The notes under the pieces: model-generated | What the model saw: only the letters and a program-made list of their open reading frames with translations | Databases searched by the model: none | What the model was told of the DNA's origin: nothing | NCBI GenBank assembly: GCA_964505785.1 | Contig: CAZDJZ010000002.1 | Location: 124,001-188,000, forward strand | Reading direction: 5' to 3' | DNA from: CAYRTV01 sp964505785 | GTDB lineage: Bacteria; Acidobacteriota; Aminicenantia; Aminicenantales; Aminicenantaceae | Length of the DNA stretch: 64,000 bases | Made by a program: the position numbers and the translations under genes | Shown: piece after piece, positions 16,732-25,894 of the stretch | Position numbering within the stretch: the first letter of the stretch is position 1 | Layout: the number at the start of each line of letters is the position of its first letter

Positions 16732-17568
16732 ATGTTTTCTTTTTTAAAAAAAAATAAGGGATCGGCCGTATTGATTGCATTGATCTTTATGCAAATGATT
16801 ATGATTTCCTGGCAGATTCCCCTGACTTCTGAGGAGAGCTATTTTGAGAGAGGCATATTCGCTGTGTTTGCTCCAATTCAAGACGGTATCTGGTCCGGTT
16901 TTTATTTTCTTAATAAAACGTGGAAGAATTATGTGAATTTGCGTAATGTTTCGCGCCGTAATGAGAAACTGAATAAGACAGTATTTAATTTACGGCAGGA
17001 AAACCGTTTGCTCAAAACTTTATTGAAGCATTATAAAAAGGATAAAGAGGTTCGGAATCTTCTGAATGGATTATCGCAGACGATACTGAGCGCACGGGTT
17101 ATTGGTTTTGATATGGCGGATATTTATAAATCAGTCATTCTCAACCGGGGAACAAGGAATGGGGTCAAACCGGACATGATTGTTCTGGACCGTTTCGGCA
17201 ACTTGATTGGAAAGGTTATCCAGCCGGTTTCTTTGCGGGAATGCCGTGTGCAGTTGATAACAGATGCGGAAAGCGGAGTGAGTGTCATCAAAAAAGACGG
17301 AGAGTCTCTTGGCATTTTATCCGGAGACGGCAGTGGAATGTGCCGGTTGAAATATATTCTTTCCACGGATACCACTATTAAAAAAGGAGATACGCTGGTG
17401 ACAACCGGATTTGACGGAATTTATCCTCCAGGCATTGATGTGGGACAAGTCGCAGCTGTTACTGATAATCAGGATTTGTTCCGGACTATTAAGGTCAGCC
17501 CCAAGTTCAAATTAAAAGATCTCGATATCGTCGGTATAATCACCATGGATATTGATGATGCATACTGA
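16732..17568 (+). CDS. mreC: Rod shape-determining protein MreC
   Basis: A 278-residue bitopic protein linking MreB to periplasmic wall enzymes. It has one transmembrane helix near residues 10-28, a coiled coil (residues ~65-105, rich in Asn, Leu and Lys) and a C-terminal beta-rich domain with VIGFDMADIYKSVILNRGT, GDGSGMCRLKYI and GVDVGQV-like segments. The length is normal for the family. It lies 86 bp after mreB and 12 bp before mreD. Confidence 0.94.
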   Translation: MFSFLKKNKGSAVLIALIFMQMIMISWQIPLTSEESYFERGIFAVFAPIQDGIWSGFYFLNKTWKNYVNLRNVSRRNEKLNKTVFNLRQENRLLKTLLKHYKKDKEVRNLLNGLSQTILSARVIGFDMADIYKSVILNRGTRNGVKPDMIVLDRFGNLIGKVIQPVSLRECRVQLITDAESGVSVIKKDGESLGILSGDGSGMCRLKYILSTDTTIKKGDTLVTTGFDGIYPPGIDVGQVAAVTDNQDLFRTIKVSPKFKLKDLDIVGIITMDIDDAY

Positions 17569-17580
17569 CAATTCTGTAAA

Positions 17581-18078
17581 ATGCGAATAAAAAATATTGC
17601 TCCTGCAGCCGTTGGCGTTATGGCTGCGTTTATTCTTTATGCTTTGATGGCGAGGGTTTCTTTTTATCTTCCTTTTTTAATCAATATATTCAGTATTATT
17701 GTCGTCTACTTTGCAATTGTCCGGGGTGAAATATACGGAGCGGTTATAGGGGCTTTGTGTGGATTGCTTCAAGATTCTTTTACTTTGGGAATTTTTGGCA
17801 TTTACGGCCTTTCGAAAACAATCATAGGATATCTGGCCGGCTTCACAGCTAAACGTATTTTAGTTGCCCAGCGGTTCAGGTTATTTCTTTTTATGTGGGT
17901 TCTCTTCTCCTTGGAATTAGTTTTTTGGATTCTGATATATTCATTAATTTTTTTGCAGCCATTGAATATTTACGGCGGCCTGATATTTTTCGGTCCGCTG
18001 CTGAGCGCCATTTCAGGCAGTCAATTCTTTCCTTTATTTCAAAAAATATATCCTTATAAAAAAGAATTGTCCGGATGA
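17581..18078 (+). CDS. mreD: Rod shape-determining protein MreD
   Basis: A 165-residue, five- or six-helix membrane protein in the usual position after mreC. The conserved LCGLLQDSFTLGIFGIYGLS segment (around residue 60) is the clearest family mark. Its stop overlaps the mrdA start by four bases (ATGA), so translation is coupled. There is little sequence before the ATG that looks like a strong ribosome binding site. Confidence 0.9.
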   Translation: MRIKNIAPAAVGVMAAFILYALMARVSFYLPFLINIFSIIVVYFAIVRGEIYGAVIGALCGLLQDSFTLGIFGIYGLSKTIIGYLAGFTAKRILVAQRFRLFLFMWVLFSLELVFWILIYSLIFLQPLNIYGGLIFFGPLLSAISGSQFFPLFQKIYPYKKELSG

Positions 18079-19880
18079 AAAGAAATCGTATATACGAGGA
18101 TCTATCAGCTATACCCCGCCGGTCTCATATGTTTTTCATCCTGGTCCGGGTTTTATTTGTTTTACTTCTGTTGTATTTTTGGAAAATACAAATTCTTGAC
18201 CATCAAAAATTTTGGAATAAGTCAGAAGAAAACCGGGTTCGTGAAATTATCCTTTCTCCCCAGCGAGGTTTGATATTGGACCGGGAGGGACGGATTCTCG
18301 TTAAAAACAACGCTTCCTTTAAGGCCTCTTTTATACGTGAAAATACGAGTGATCCCGAAGATTCATATCAAAGAGCCGCCGAGTTATTGGACGTAGAGCT
18401 GCAAGAGCTGAAATGGAGGATTGAACGCTACAGCTCTTTACCCGCTTTTCTCCCTATCGTGATTAAAGATAATTTGACATACAGTGAAGTGGCAAAAATA
18501 GAAAGCAGAAAGCTGGAATTTCCTGAGTTGATCATACAATCGGAGACCATAAGAGATTATCCTTTTGGTTCAACCGCTTCCCATATTTTGGGATATCTGC
18601 AAGAAGTATCTCCGGAAGAATTACGCAAAGACAATAATAAAGCCAGCCGGCTTGGGGATATGGTAGGAAAAACCGGCATTGAAAAGCAGTATGAACCCCG
18701 GTTGGCTGGTATCAAGGGGAGGTTACTGGAAATCGTTGACAATTTAGGGCGGCCCGTGGGCGAAATGGCCCGGAAAGAACCTGTCAAAGGGCAAGATATC
18801 CGGCTTTCGATTGATTTTGATTTGCAGATTTTGGCGGAAGAGCTGCTGAACGAAAGAGAAGGCGCCCTGGTGGTTATGCGGCCTGAAAACGGAGAGGTTA
18901 TGGCCCTGGCGAGCTATCCGAATTTTGATCCTAACCGGTTTATAAGCAGATTTACACCTGAGGAATGGGTAAAATTGATTGAAAGCAAAGACTATCCGCT
19001 GGAAAACCGGGCAATTCGCGGATTATATTCACCGGGCTCGCTTTTAAAACCGTTAATAGGCCTCGCTGCGTTGGATTCCGGAATGATTAACCGGAACACA
19101 GCATTTCACTGCAGCGGAACCGTTGTTATTTATGACCATCCTTTTTCCTGCTGGTATGCTCCGGGGCACGGCAACTTGAATCTGGCGGAAGCTATACAAA
19201 ATTCATGCAATGTTTATTTTTATAATTTGGGGAAAAAATTGGGAATAGAAAACATTGCCGGTTATTGCCGGGAGTTTGGTTTGGGGTCTCTAACCGGGAT
19301 TGATCTGCCCCAGGAAAAATCCGGATTAGTTCCGGATCCGGAGTGGAAAAAGCGGGTTCGCAATGAGCGATGGTATCCGGGCGAAACCATTTCCGTGGCT
19401 ATTGGTCAAGGACCTTTGCTTGTCACACCCCTTCAAATAGCAGAGGCCACGGCTCAAATTTCCAACCGGGGGCGGAAAGTTATACCACAAGTCCTGCTGC
19501 CGGACAAAAATAACGGTCCTAAGTCTATTCCACACATCTTTCCGAAACAAAAAGAGATTTCCCAGCCAAATTTCGAAGCTGTTATCGAAGGCATGTTCCG
19601 TGCCGTCAACCACGGAGGGACAGCCGCTGCAGCCGGAGTGAATGGCTTTGATGTATGCGGAAAAACGGGCTCCACCCAAGTTATCAGTTCGGAGACAGCC
19701 GATAAGATGGGTGAAGAAGAGAAAGTAACCCGGACCCATTCCTGGTTTACAGGTTTTGCTCCCAGAGAACATCCTCAGATTGTGGTGACGGTGATTGTGG
19801 AATTCGGAGGGTCCGGCGGCGGGACGGCTGCTCCGCTTGCTGGACAAATATTTGAATACTTTAAGGAAAAATATGATTAA
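18075..19880 (+). CDS. mrdA: Penicillin-binding protein 2 (elongation transpeptidase)
   Basis: A 601-residue class B PBP acting with RodA in lateral wall elongation. An N-terminal membrane anchor (residues ~15-38) is followed by the pedestal domain (FGSTASHILGYLQEVSPEEL near 165; GKTGIEKQYEPRLAG near 197) and the transpeptidase domain. The active-site serine lies in SPGSLLKP (~residue 321), the second motif is SCN in IQNSCNVYFYNLG, and the third is KTG in CGKTGSTQ. All three are intact. The gene overlaps mreD by 4 bp and rodA by 8 bp. Confidence 0.96.
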   Translation: MKRNRIYEDLSAIPRRSHMFFILVRVLFVLLLLYFWKIQILDHQKFWNKSEENRVREIILSPQRGLILDREGRILVKNNASFKASFIRENTSDPEDSYQRAAELLDVELQELKWRIERYSSLPAFLPIVIKDNLTYSEVAKIESRKLEFPELIIQSETIRDYPFGSTASHILGYLQEVSPEELRKDNNKASRLGDMVGKTGIEKQYEPRLAGIKGRLLEIVDNLGRPVGEMARKEPVKGQDIRLSIDFDLQILAEELLNEREGALVVMRPENGEVMALASYPNFDPNRFISRFTPEEWVKLIESKDYPLENRAIRGLYSPGSLLKPLIGLAALDSGMINRNTAFHCSGTVVIYDHPFSCWYAPGHGNLNLAEAIQNSCNVYFYNLGKKLGIENIAGYCREFGLGSLTGIDLPQEKSGLVPDPEWKKRVRNERWYPGETISVAIGQGPLLVTPLQIAEATAQISNRGRKVIPQVLLPDKNNGPKSIPHIFPKQKEISQPNFEAVIEGMFRAVNHGGTAAAAGVNGFDVCGKTGSTQVISSETADKMGEEEKVTRTHSWFTGFAPREHPQIVVTVIVEFGGSGGGTAAPLAGQIFEYFKEKYD

Positions 19881-20964
19881 TCGCAGCCATATAAAGAATA
19901 TCGATTGGACGCTGATCGTACTCCTGATAATAAATTCTTTGCTGGGAGTGATTGTTATTGAGAGCAGTTCACATTATTTATCAGGTAATCATGTATTCCG
20001 CCAAATTATATGGATTTTAACCGGGTTATTGATTTTGCTGCTCATTTTATCTATCAATTACAATGATTTGGTTGAATTTTCTCCTTATTTCTACACCGGT
20101 GCTTTGGGATTGCTTTTTTTGATATTAATTTTCGGACAGGTTACAGCTGGTACAAAAAGCTGGATTAGATTGCCGGCATTCCAGATACAACCTTCAGAAT
20201 TGACAAAAATAATTGTTGTTTTGATGCTGGCATATTTATTCAAGGAATATAAAAGACCGGTGCTATCATTCAATATGGCTCTAATAAGCGGCAGTATTGT
20301 GGGGCTCCCGGTGGTTCTGGTTGCTATGCAGCCGGATTTGGGGACAGCCTTAAGTTATCTTCCGCTTTTATTGGCGGCATTTATTCTTTCCGGTGCCAAC
20401 CGGAAACTCATACTTGTTTTTCTTATTCTGGGTTTGATTTTGGCTGTCGTCGGGTGGAGTTATTTTTTTAAGGATTATCAAAAGGACCGGATAAAGACTT
20501 TGCTTGATCCGGGAAAAGATCCGCTGGGTACCGGTTATCATATCATTCAATCCAAGATTGCTATTGGTTCCGGCGGGCTTTTTGGGAAGGGTTATAAAAA
20601 AGGAACTCAAAGCCAGCTGCGCTTTCTCCCGGCCCGGCATACGGACTTTATTATTTCCGTTGTGGGTGAAGAATTTGGGTTTATGGGAATTGCAGTTGTG
20701 ATATTTTTCTACTATCTCCTGATTTCCCGGATATTTCGTTCCGTTTCTGAATCACGTAATCGATCGGGAATGTATATAATCTTTCTTGTCGGTGTCATGT
20801 TATGTTGTCAGTTCCTGATCAATATTTGTATGGCTGCAGGACTTCTTCCTGTGGCTGGAATTCCATTGCCTTTCTATAGCTACGGCGGGTCTTCTTTGTG
20901 GTCGAACTATATTGCTGTCGGTTTGGTTTTAAGTGTCAAAATGAGACGGTTTGTCAATGTCTGA
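19873..20964 (+). CDS. rodA: Peptidoglycan glycosyltransferase RodA (SEDS family)
   Basis: A 363-residue polytopic SEDS protein that polymerises glycan strands with PBP2. I use the ATG giving MINRSHIKNIDWTL, which has TAAGGAAAAAT just before it and overlaps the mrdA stop by 8 bp. A longer reading would run deep into mrdA. Family marks are GTKSWIRLPAFQIQPSELTK near residue 93, QPDLGTALSYLP near 153, the KGTQSQLRFLPARHTDFI stretch near 240 and the C-terminal PLPFYSYGGSSLWSN. Confidence 0.96.
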   Translation: MINRSHIKNIDWTLIVLLIINSLLGVIVIESSSHYLSGNHVFRQIIWILTGLLILLLILSINYNDLVEFSPYFYTGALGLLFLILIFGQVTAGTKSWIRLPAFQIQPSELTKIIVVLMLAYLFKEYKRPVLSFNMALISGSIVGLPVVLVAMQPDLGTALSYLPLLLAAFILSGANRKLILVFLILGLILAVVGWSYFFKDYQKDRIKTLLDPGKDPLGTGYHIIQSKIAIGSGGLFGKGYKKGTQSQLRFLPARHTDFIISVVGEEFGFMGIAVVIFFYYLLISRIFRSVSESRNRSGMYIIFLVGVMLCCQFLINICMAAGLLPVAGIPLPFYSYGGSSLWSNYIAVGLVLSVKMRRFVNV

Positions 20965-23503
20965 TATAAAAGTTAAACTGCAGAACGCTCTCGAAAAAGT
21001 CCAGAAACCTGGACGTTATACCGGGGGAGAATGGAACCAAATAAAAAAAAATCCGAATGAGATGGATATAAAGGTCGCACTTGCCTTTCCGGACGTTTAC
21101 GAGGTGGGGATGTCGCATTTAGGACAAAAAATCCTTTATCATATTTTAAATAAAATTCCCGGGATTTCAGCGGAAAGAGTCTATGCCCCATGGATGGATT
21201 TTGAAATGCAGTTGCGGGAACATGGAATTGAATTATACTCGCTGGAAAATAAAATACCTCTTCGCTGCTTTGACTTAATCGGATTTTCTTTGCTTTATGA
21301 ACTGAATTATATAAATATTCCGACCATATTGGAACTGGGAGGCATTCCCGTACTATCCAGAGACAGAGAATCCAGCAGACATCCATTGGTTATCGCAGGA
21401 GGGCCGGCTGCGTTTAATCCAGAACCTGTGGCCGAGATTTTTGATGCAGTGGTCATTGGCGATGGAGAAGAGGTTTTTCCGGAAATTGTTACCAAACTTA
21501 AGTATTCAGAAAGTAAAGACCCCCGGAAACGTTTGGAGCAATTAGAATCCATTCCGGGAATTTACATTCCATCAAGATACTCTGTGTATGCACCGGAGGA
21601 TTCGCCGAGGGTGGCGGTTAAACCAGGGAAAGGGGCTCCGGCACGGATTGAAAAGCGTGTGATTAGATCACTGGATAAGGGATTGTTTCCACATGATATA
21701 ATCGTCCCGAATATCGGGACTATTTTTGACCGGGTTTCCATAGAAGCCGGCAGAGGATGCCCGCAAAATTGCCGGTTCTGCCAAGCAAGATACATCTATT
21801 TTCCCAATCGATGGAAAAATCCGGACCAAATAGAAAAAACTCTTTTGGAAAGTGTCCATTCAACCGGGTATGAGGATGCCTCGTTAGCCGCTTTATCCAT
21901 TGGAGACTATCCGGGATTGAGCAATGTGCTTGAAAAACTCATGGGGGAAATGAGTCCGGAACATATCTCCCTTTCTTTATCGGCGCTTCGGCCGGGAATG
22001 TTGACTCCGGAAATCGCTGAAAATATTTTACGGGTCAGGAAAACCGGGCTAACTCTTGTTCCGGAGGCGGGAACGGAAAGGCTAAGAAGAGTCATCAATA
22101 AAAATATATCCGAAGATGAAATACTACAGGCAGCTGCCTATGCTTTTTCTTCAGGATGGAGGAAAATCAAACTCTATTTCATGGTGGGTCTGCCGACTGA
22201 AACCCAAGAGGATATTCAGGGAATTGTTGATACTGTGAAAAATATTATTCGGGTTGGATACCGGGAATTAAAAAAATCTCCGCAGATAAATTTAAGTATT
22301 TCCTCCTTTATTCCGAAGCCCCACACTCCGTTTCAATGGGACAGGATGGAACCGGAAGAAAAATTGATCGAAAAACACCGCTTCATCAAATCCCAATTGA
22401 AAAAATACAAATTTATTCAGTTCAAGGATCATTCCATAAAAGGTTCCATCATGGAGGCGGTTTTTTCGCGCGGTGATCGAAAATTAACTCCGGTTTTGCT
22501 GAATGCCTGGAAAAATGGAGCCCGTTTCGACAGCTGGACCGATTGTTTTGATTTTTCTATTTGGGAAAACGCATTTAAGATTCAAGGCCTTGACTTGAAT
22601 GGCTACCTGACAGCGATCAATAAAAACTCGGTTTTACCTTGGGACCATTTGGATACAGGGATAAATAAATCCTATTTACTCAGAGAATGGAAGTGCTCCA
22701 GGGAAGCGGTAAAAACACCCATTTGCCCTGAGCGGGAGTGTACTGAATGCCGGGGATGTATTTTCCCGGCTGTTAAGCAGGCTGATTTTGGACGCGTAAA
22801 TATGATTTCCCCAAAAATTGAGAGGATTTCCCTGGGAAAAAAAGATGAAAAGACAATCCACCGGTACCGGGTTTGGTATCAGAAAAAAGGAAATGCCCGT
22901 TATCTTTCCCATATTGATGTCAGTTCCATTCTGCAGCGTGGTTTGCGGCGGGCCGGTGTCAAAGCGGTCTATTCATGCGGTTTTCATCCTAAAATGCAGT
23001 TATCCTTTCCTCCGGCCCTTCCTTTGGGAATGGAAGGAAAAAGAGAAGTCTTTGAATTCCGTTCCCGCTATATATTTCATAGAGATGCAGCTGATCAGGT
23101 TAATCCATATCTTCCCCAAGGGATTCGCTTGTTAACCATAGATGAAGTAAAATTTGATGATCCCTCTTTAACGAAATCCATCCAAGAACTGGTATATTCT
23201 GTAGATCTGAATTCAAAAATTATTTTAGATGCATTTATGAAAAAAGCAGGCGGAAATATAGAAAAAATTATGAAAATTTTTCTTAAATGCGACCGGGACT
23301 CCGGGCCTGGAGCCATTAAGAAGATTAAACTGAATGACGGAAAAAACCGTTTATTCTTGATCTATTCTTTCTATCCGGGAATAAGTATTCGCCCGCAGTC
23401 AATACTGGAGGATGAATTTTCCGTATTGCAACCGTCCTTTTATCTGGCCAGGGAAGATATTCACCTAACCGGAACCTTACAGCCTTCCTCCCAGTCTTCA
23501 TGA
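20957..23503 (+). CDS. B12-binding-like radical SAM protein fused to a DUF2344 domain
   Basis: An 848-residue protein. The N-terminal part (to ~180) looks like the B12-binding-type Rossmann domain of the TIGR03960 family (VALAFPDVYEVGMSHLGQKI, SLLYELNY, VIAGGPAAFNPEP, GDGEEVFPE). The radical-SAM core has the cluster motif RGCPQNCRFCQARY (~residue 255). The C-terminal ~220 residues form a DUF2344/TIGR03936 domain (RYLSHIDVSSILQRGLRRAG, CGFHPKMQLSFPPALPLG). I recall this protein as commonly located beside rodA and ribonuclease G genes, with no settled reaction. It starts inside rodA (8-bp overlap). No ribonuclease E/G gene follows here; a promoter and an acyl-CoA dehydrogenase do. Confidence 0.88.
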   Translation: MSDIKVKLQNALEKVQKPGRYTGGEWNQIKKNPNEMDIKVALAFPDVYEVGMSHLGQKILYHILNKIPGISAERVYAPWMDFEMQLREHGIELYSLENKIPLRCFDLIGFSLLYELNYINIPTILELGGIPVLSRDRESSRHPLVIAGGPAAFNPEPVAEIFDAVVIGDGEEVFPEIVTKLKYSESKDPRKRLEQLESIPGIYIPSRYSVYAPEDSPRVAVKPGKGAPARIEKRVIRSLDKGLFPHDIIVPNIGTIFDRVSIEAGRGCPQNCRFCQARYIYFPNRWKNPDQIEKTLLESVHSTGYEDASLAALSIGDYPGLSNVLEKLMGEMSPEHISLSLSALRPGMLTPEIAENILRVRKTGLTLVPEAGTERLRRVINKNISEDEILQAAAYAFSSGWRKIKLYFMVGLPTETQEDIQGIVDTVKNIIRVGYRELKKSPQINLSISSFIPKPHTPFQWDRMEPEEKLIEKHRFIKSQLKKYKFIQFKDHSIKGSIMEAVFSRGDRKLTPVLLNAWKNGARFDSWTDCFDFSIWENAFKIQGLDLNGYLTAINKNSVLPWDHLDTGINKSYLLREWKCSREAVKTPICPERECTECRGCIFPAVKQADFGRVNMISPKIERISLGKKDEKTIHRYRVWYQKKGNARYLSHIDVSSILQRGLRRAGVKAVYSCGFHPKMQLSFPPALPLGMEGKREVFEFRSRYIFHRDAADQVNPYLPQGIRLLTIDEVKFDDPSLTKSIQELVYSVDLNSKIILDAFMKKAGGNIEKIMKIFLKCDRDSGPGAIKKIKLNDGKNRLFLIYSFYPGISIRPQSILEDEFSVLQPSFYLAREDIHLTGTLQPSSQSS

Positions 23504-23555
23504 TGACAAAAAATCTAAAGATCTCAAAAAAAACAAGGTGAAAGCAGATTCCTGC

Positions 23556-23584
23556 TTGACCTGGAATCCGGTCCATAATATTAT
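23556..23584 (+). promoter_or_regulatory. Promoter for acyl-CoA dehydrogenase
   Basis: TTGACC at 23556-23561, a 17-bp spacer and TATTAT at 23579-23584, ending 35 bp before the GTG start. One mismatch in each hexamer with ideal spacing, in a 116-bp gap after the radical-SAM gene. Confidence 0.55.
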
Positions 23585-23619
23585 CAGAGGAAGCATTTTG
23601 CGACCAAGGAGGAAATAAA

Positions 23620-24768
23620 GTGATTGATTTCAATTTGACCGAAGAACAGAAAGCATTGCAGGAAATGGCACGAGAGTTCGCGGAAAATGAGATGAGACCG
23701 AATGCAGCCAAATATGATAAAGGCGACGAATTTCCAGAAGAAATCTATAAAAAAGCCTTTGATGTCGGTTTCATAGCCGCTGAAATTCCGGAAGAATATG
23801 GGGGTGGAGGACTCAGTCATCTGGACACCGTCATCATAAGTGAAGAACTGGCTCGCGGCTGCGCCGGCATGTATACCACTATTATGGCCACTTCTCTGGC
23901 TTTTACTCCGATCATTCTGATGGGAAGCAATGAGCAGAAAAAGAAATATTTGACCCCTTTTACAGAAAAATACGGTCTGGCTGCTTTTTGTTTAACGGAA
24001 CGTGAAGCCGGTTCGGATGCCGGATCTTTAAAAACCCGCGCTGAAAAATCCGGGAATGAATATATTATAAACGGATCTAAATGCTTTATCACGAATGGCG
24101 GAAAGGCGGATTTATACATTGTTTTCGCTCTGACTGCTCCGGATAAGGGCGCCCGGGGAATGAGTGCTTTTATTGTTCCCAAGGACACACCTGGAATTTC
24201 CATTGGCAAAGAAGAAGATAAGATGGGCCATCGGGCTTCCAACACCTCGGAGCTTTTTTTTGAAGATGTAAAGGTCCCTGCCGAAAATTTGATTGCCAAA
24301 GAGGGGATGGGGTTTATCATCGCCATGAAAACGTTGGACCAGACGCGGGCTCCCGTTGGAGCCGGGGGTGTGGGGTTAGGCCGTGCTGCTTTGGAATATG
24401 CAGTTGATTATGCCAAAACGAGGATTCAGTTTGGAAAACCGATTGCACTTTTCCAAAGTATTTCTTTTAAAATAGCCCAGATGGCGGCAGAGATAGACGC
24501 TGCCAGGTTTTTAGTTTGGAGAGCCGCCTGGTTATTGGATCAGGGAAAACCTTGCGGGAAGGAATCGGGGATGGCTAAATTTTTTGGATCGGATGTGGCC
24601 ATGAAGACAACCACCACCGCCCTGGATATTTTAGGGGGATACGGATATATGAAAGACTATCCCATGGAAAAATTGATGAGGGATGCAAAACTTCTTCAGA
24701 TTTATGAAGGAACGAATGATATACAGAGATTAGTTGTCAGCCGCGAAGTTATCGGCTCGATAAAATAG
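23620..24768 (+). CDS. Acyl-CoA dehydrogenase (short/medium-chain type)
   Basis: A 382-residue FAD enzyme, the usual length for short-chain acyl-CoA dehydrogenases, oxidising an acyl-CoA to the 2-enoyl-CoA. It starts at GTG with a strong AAGGAGGAAATAAA. Visible are CLTEREAGSDAGSLKT near residue 125, GSKCFITNGGKADLYIVF near 153, and the C-terminal QIYEGTNDIQRLV, where the Glu is the usual catalytic base. Together with the isobutyryl-type mutase it would suit conversion of butyryl- or branched acyl-CoA, but the exact substrate is not readable. No etfAB genes are adjacent. It is convergent with the thioredoxin-fold gene, 15 bp apart. Confidence 0.94.
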   Translation: MIDFNLTEEQKALQEMAREFAENEMRPNAAKYDKGDEFPEEIYKKAFDVGFIAAEIPEEYGGGGLSHLDTVIISEELARGCAGMYTTIMATSLAFTPIILMGSNEQKKKYLTPFTEKYGLAAFCLTEREAGSDAGSLKTRAEKSGNEYIINGSKCFITNGGKADLYIVFALTAPDKGARGMSAFIVPKDTPGISIGKEEDKMGHRASNTSELFFEDVKVPAENLIAKEGMGFIIAMKTLDQTRAPVGAGGVGLGRAALEYAVDYAKTRIQFGKPIALFQSISFKIAQMAAEIDAARFLVWRAAWLLDQGKPCGKESGMAKFFGSDVAMKTTTTALDILGGYGYMKDYPMEKLMRDAKLLQIYEGTNDIQRLVVSREVIGSIK

Positions 24769-24783
24769 GATGAAATAAATCTT

Positions 24784-25347
24784 TCAGGGAAGGTGGCATT
24801 CGGAACAATTAACATCCATGTCGGCGTGGTAATTGTGCATGAAAAAATCATAATCTAAACTGTAATCTGGGGGAGGATCTGCATATAAGATATCCACCAA
24901 ATCCTGTTCTAAGGATTGGAGGGGTTTTTCAACAATACGGCCTATTTCCAGGTTTTCGTTATAAACAATAAATGTTGGAATTTTTGAAATGCTTCTTCCT
25001 TCGGAATATGTTTCCCATTGGGACTGGTCATTGGGAAGAAGGAAGTATTCCGCTTCGATATAGGGATTATCCGCTGTTTTTAAAATTTTAATAAATGAAG
25101 GGACCAGCTCTTTACTGCGGGAACACTCCATATTCATAAAAACCTCTATGCGTATATATTCACGCAAAGAACAAATCTTTTGGATAAATAGTTCTTGGGG
25201 ATGGTAGTTATCGAAGCAATCTTGGAAACCGGCAAGGCTTGACTCAAGTGATTCGACGTCAAGCTTGCCTGGCTTTTTTGATTCGGAAAGAACGGTTGAT
25301 ACGAAAAAAAAAACGACCACCAAAATCCACAGTTTACTTTTGCCCAT
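24784..25347 (-). CDS. Exported thioredoxin-fold protein with C-terminal CxxCH
   Basis: A 187-residue protein beginning MGKSKLWILVVVFFFVSTV, a plausible signal peptide. A GTG eleven codons upstream, overlapping the exbD stop by 4 bp, is an alternative start. The middle resembles thioredoxin: an active-site-like MECSRS (C75-x-x-S78, only one Cys) and a cis-proline-like KIPTFIVYN near 122-130. The protein ends HADMDVNCSECHLP, placing a heme-c-type CxxCH motif at residues 181-185, two residues from the end, with His171 and His174 just before. I do not recognise the family. It could be a periplasmic redox protein or heme-handling protein. It is co-transcribed with exbD. Confidence 0.6.
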   Translation of the reverse strand: MGKSKLWILVVVFFFVSTVLSESKKPGKLDVESLESSLAGFQDCFDNYHPQELFIQKICSLREYIRIEVFMNMECSRSKELVPSFIKILKTADNPYIEAEYFLLPNDQSQWETYSEGRSISKIPTFIVYNENLEIGRIVEKPLQSLEQDLVDILYADPPPDYSLDYDFFMHNYHADMDVNCSECHLP

Positions 25348-25376
25348 TAAGGACAACCTGGATATTGTAAAGAAAG

Positions 25377-25769
25377 TCACATGTCGGCTTCAGTAAAATA
25401 TTCAGGGATTATGCCGGTCTCCTCGATCCCGGCTCCTTTGGCGAGATCAATGACTTCAATCACGGCGCTGTAAGGAAGCTTTGCATCCGCACGAATAAAA
25501 ATGGTTTTATTTTGACGTGCTTCATAAATACTGCGAAGACGGTTCTGGAGCATGTTCAGTTCGATGGCTTCCTGGTTGATTTCCACAATTCCGCCCAGCT
25601 TGACTGTCAGAACAATCAGGCCCTTGGGGGTTGAACTTGTGTCCGCTGTGGTTTCGGGAAGTTTAACATCAATTCCCTTTTGAACCATAGGTGTGATAAC
25701 CATAAAGATGATGAGCAAGACCAGCAACACATCACACAAAGGAACGACATTAGGTTCTGCCTGAGCCAT
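25377..25769 (-). CDS. exbD: ExbD/TolR-family biopolymer transport protein
   Basis: A 130-residue protein with the ExbD layout: short cytoplasmic N-terminus, one transmembrane helix (residues ~9-28) that contains the conserved proton-path aspartate (PLCDVLLVLLIIFMV), and a periplasmic domain ending GIIPEYFTEADM. ExbD works with ExbB to energise TonB-dependent outer-membrane receptors. No exbB or tonB lies next to it, so it is an orphan here. It has a very good ribosome binding site (TAGGAGGATAAA) and its own promoter. The TonB-dependent receptor at the far end of the window may be a client, which is only a guess. Confidence 0.9.
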   Translation of the reverse strand: MAQAEPNVVPLCDVLLVLLIIFMVITPMVQKGIDVKLPETTADTSSTPKGLIVLTVKLGGIVEINQEAIELNMLQNRLRSIYEARQNKTIFIRADAKLPYSAVIEVIDLAKGAGIEETGIIPEYFTEADM

Positions 25770-25807
25770 TTTATCCTCCTATAAAATATACATATTAATA
25801 GACCGTT

Positions 25808-25837
25808 ATTGTAAATTATTTACCTGGAACTTGTCAA
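25808..25837 (-). promoter_or_regulatory. Promoter for exbD and thioredoxin-fold gene
   Basis: On the minus strand a perfect TTGACA (25832-25837), an 18-bp spacer and TACAAT (25808-25813), ending about 40 bp before the exbD start. This separates exbD from the cstA transcript upstream. Confidence 0.6.
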
Positions 25838-25894
25838 TTACATATCTGTTATTTTCACAAAAATTCCAAAACGCTTGATCTTTGATTGAATCCT

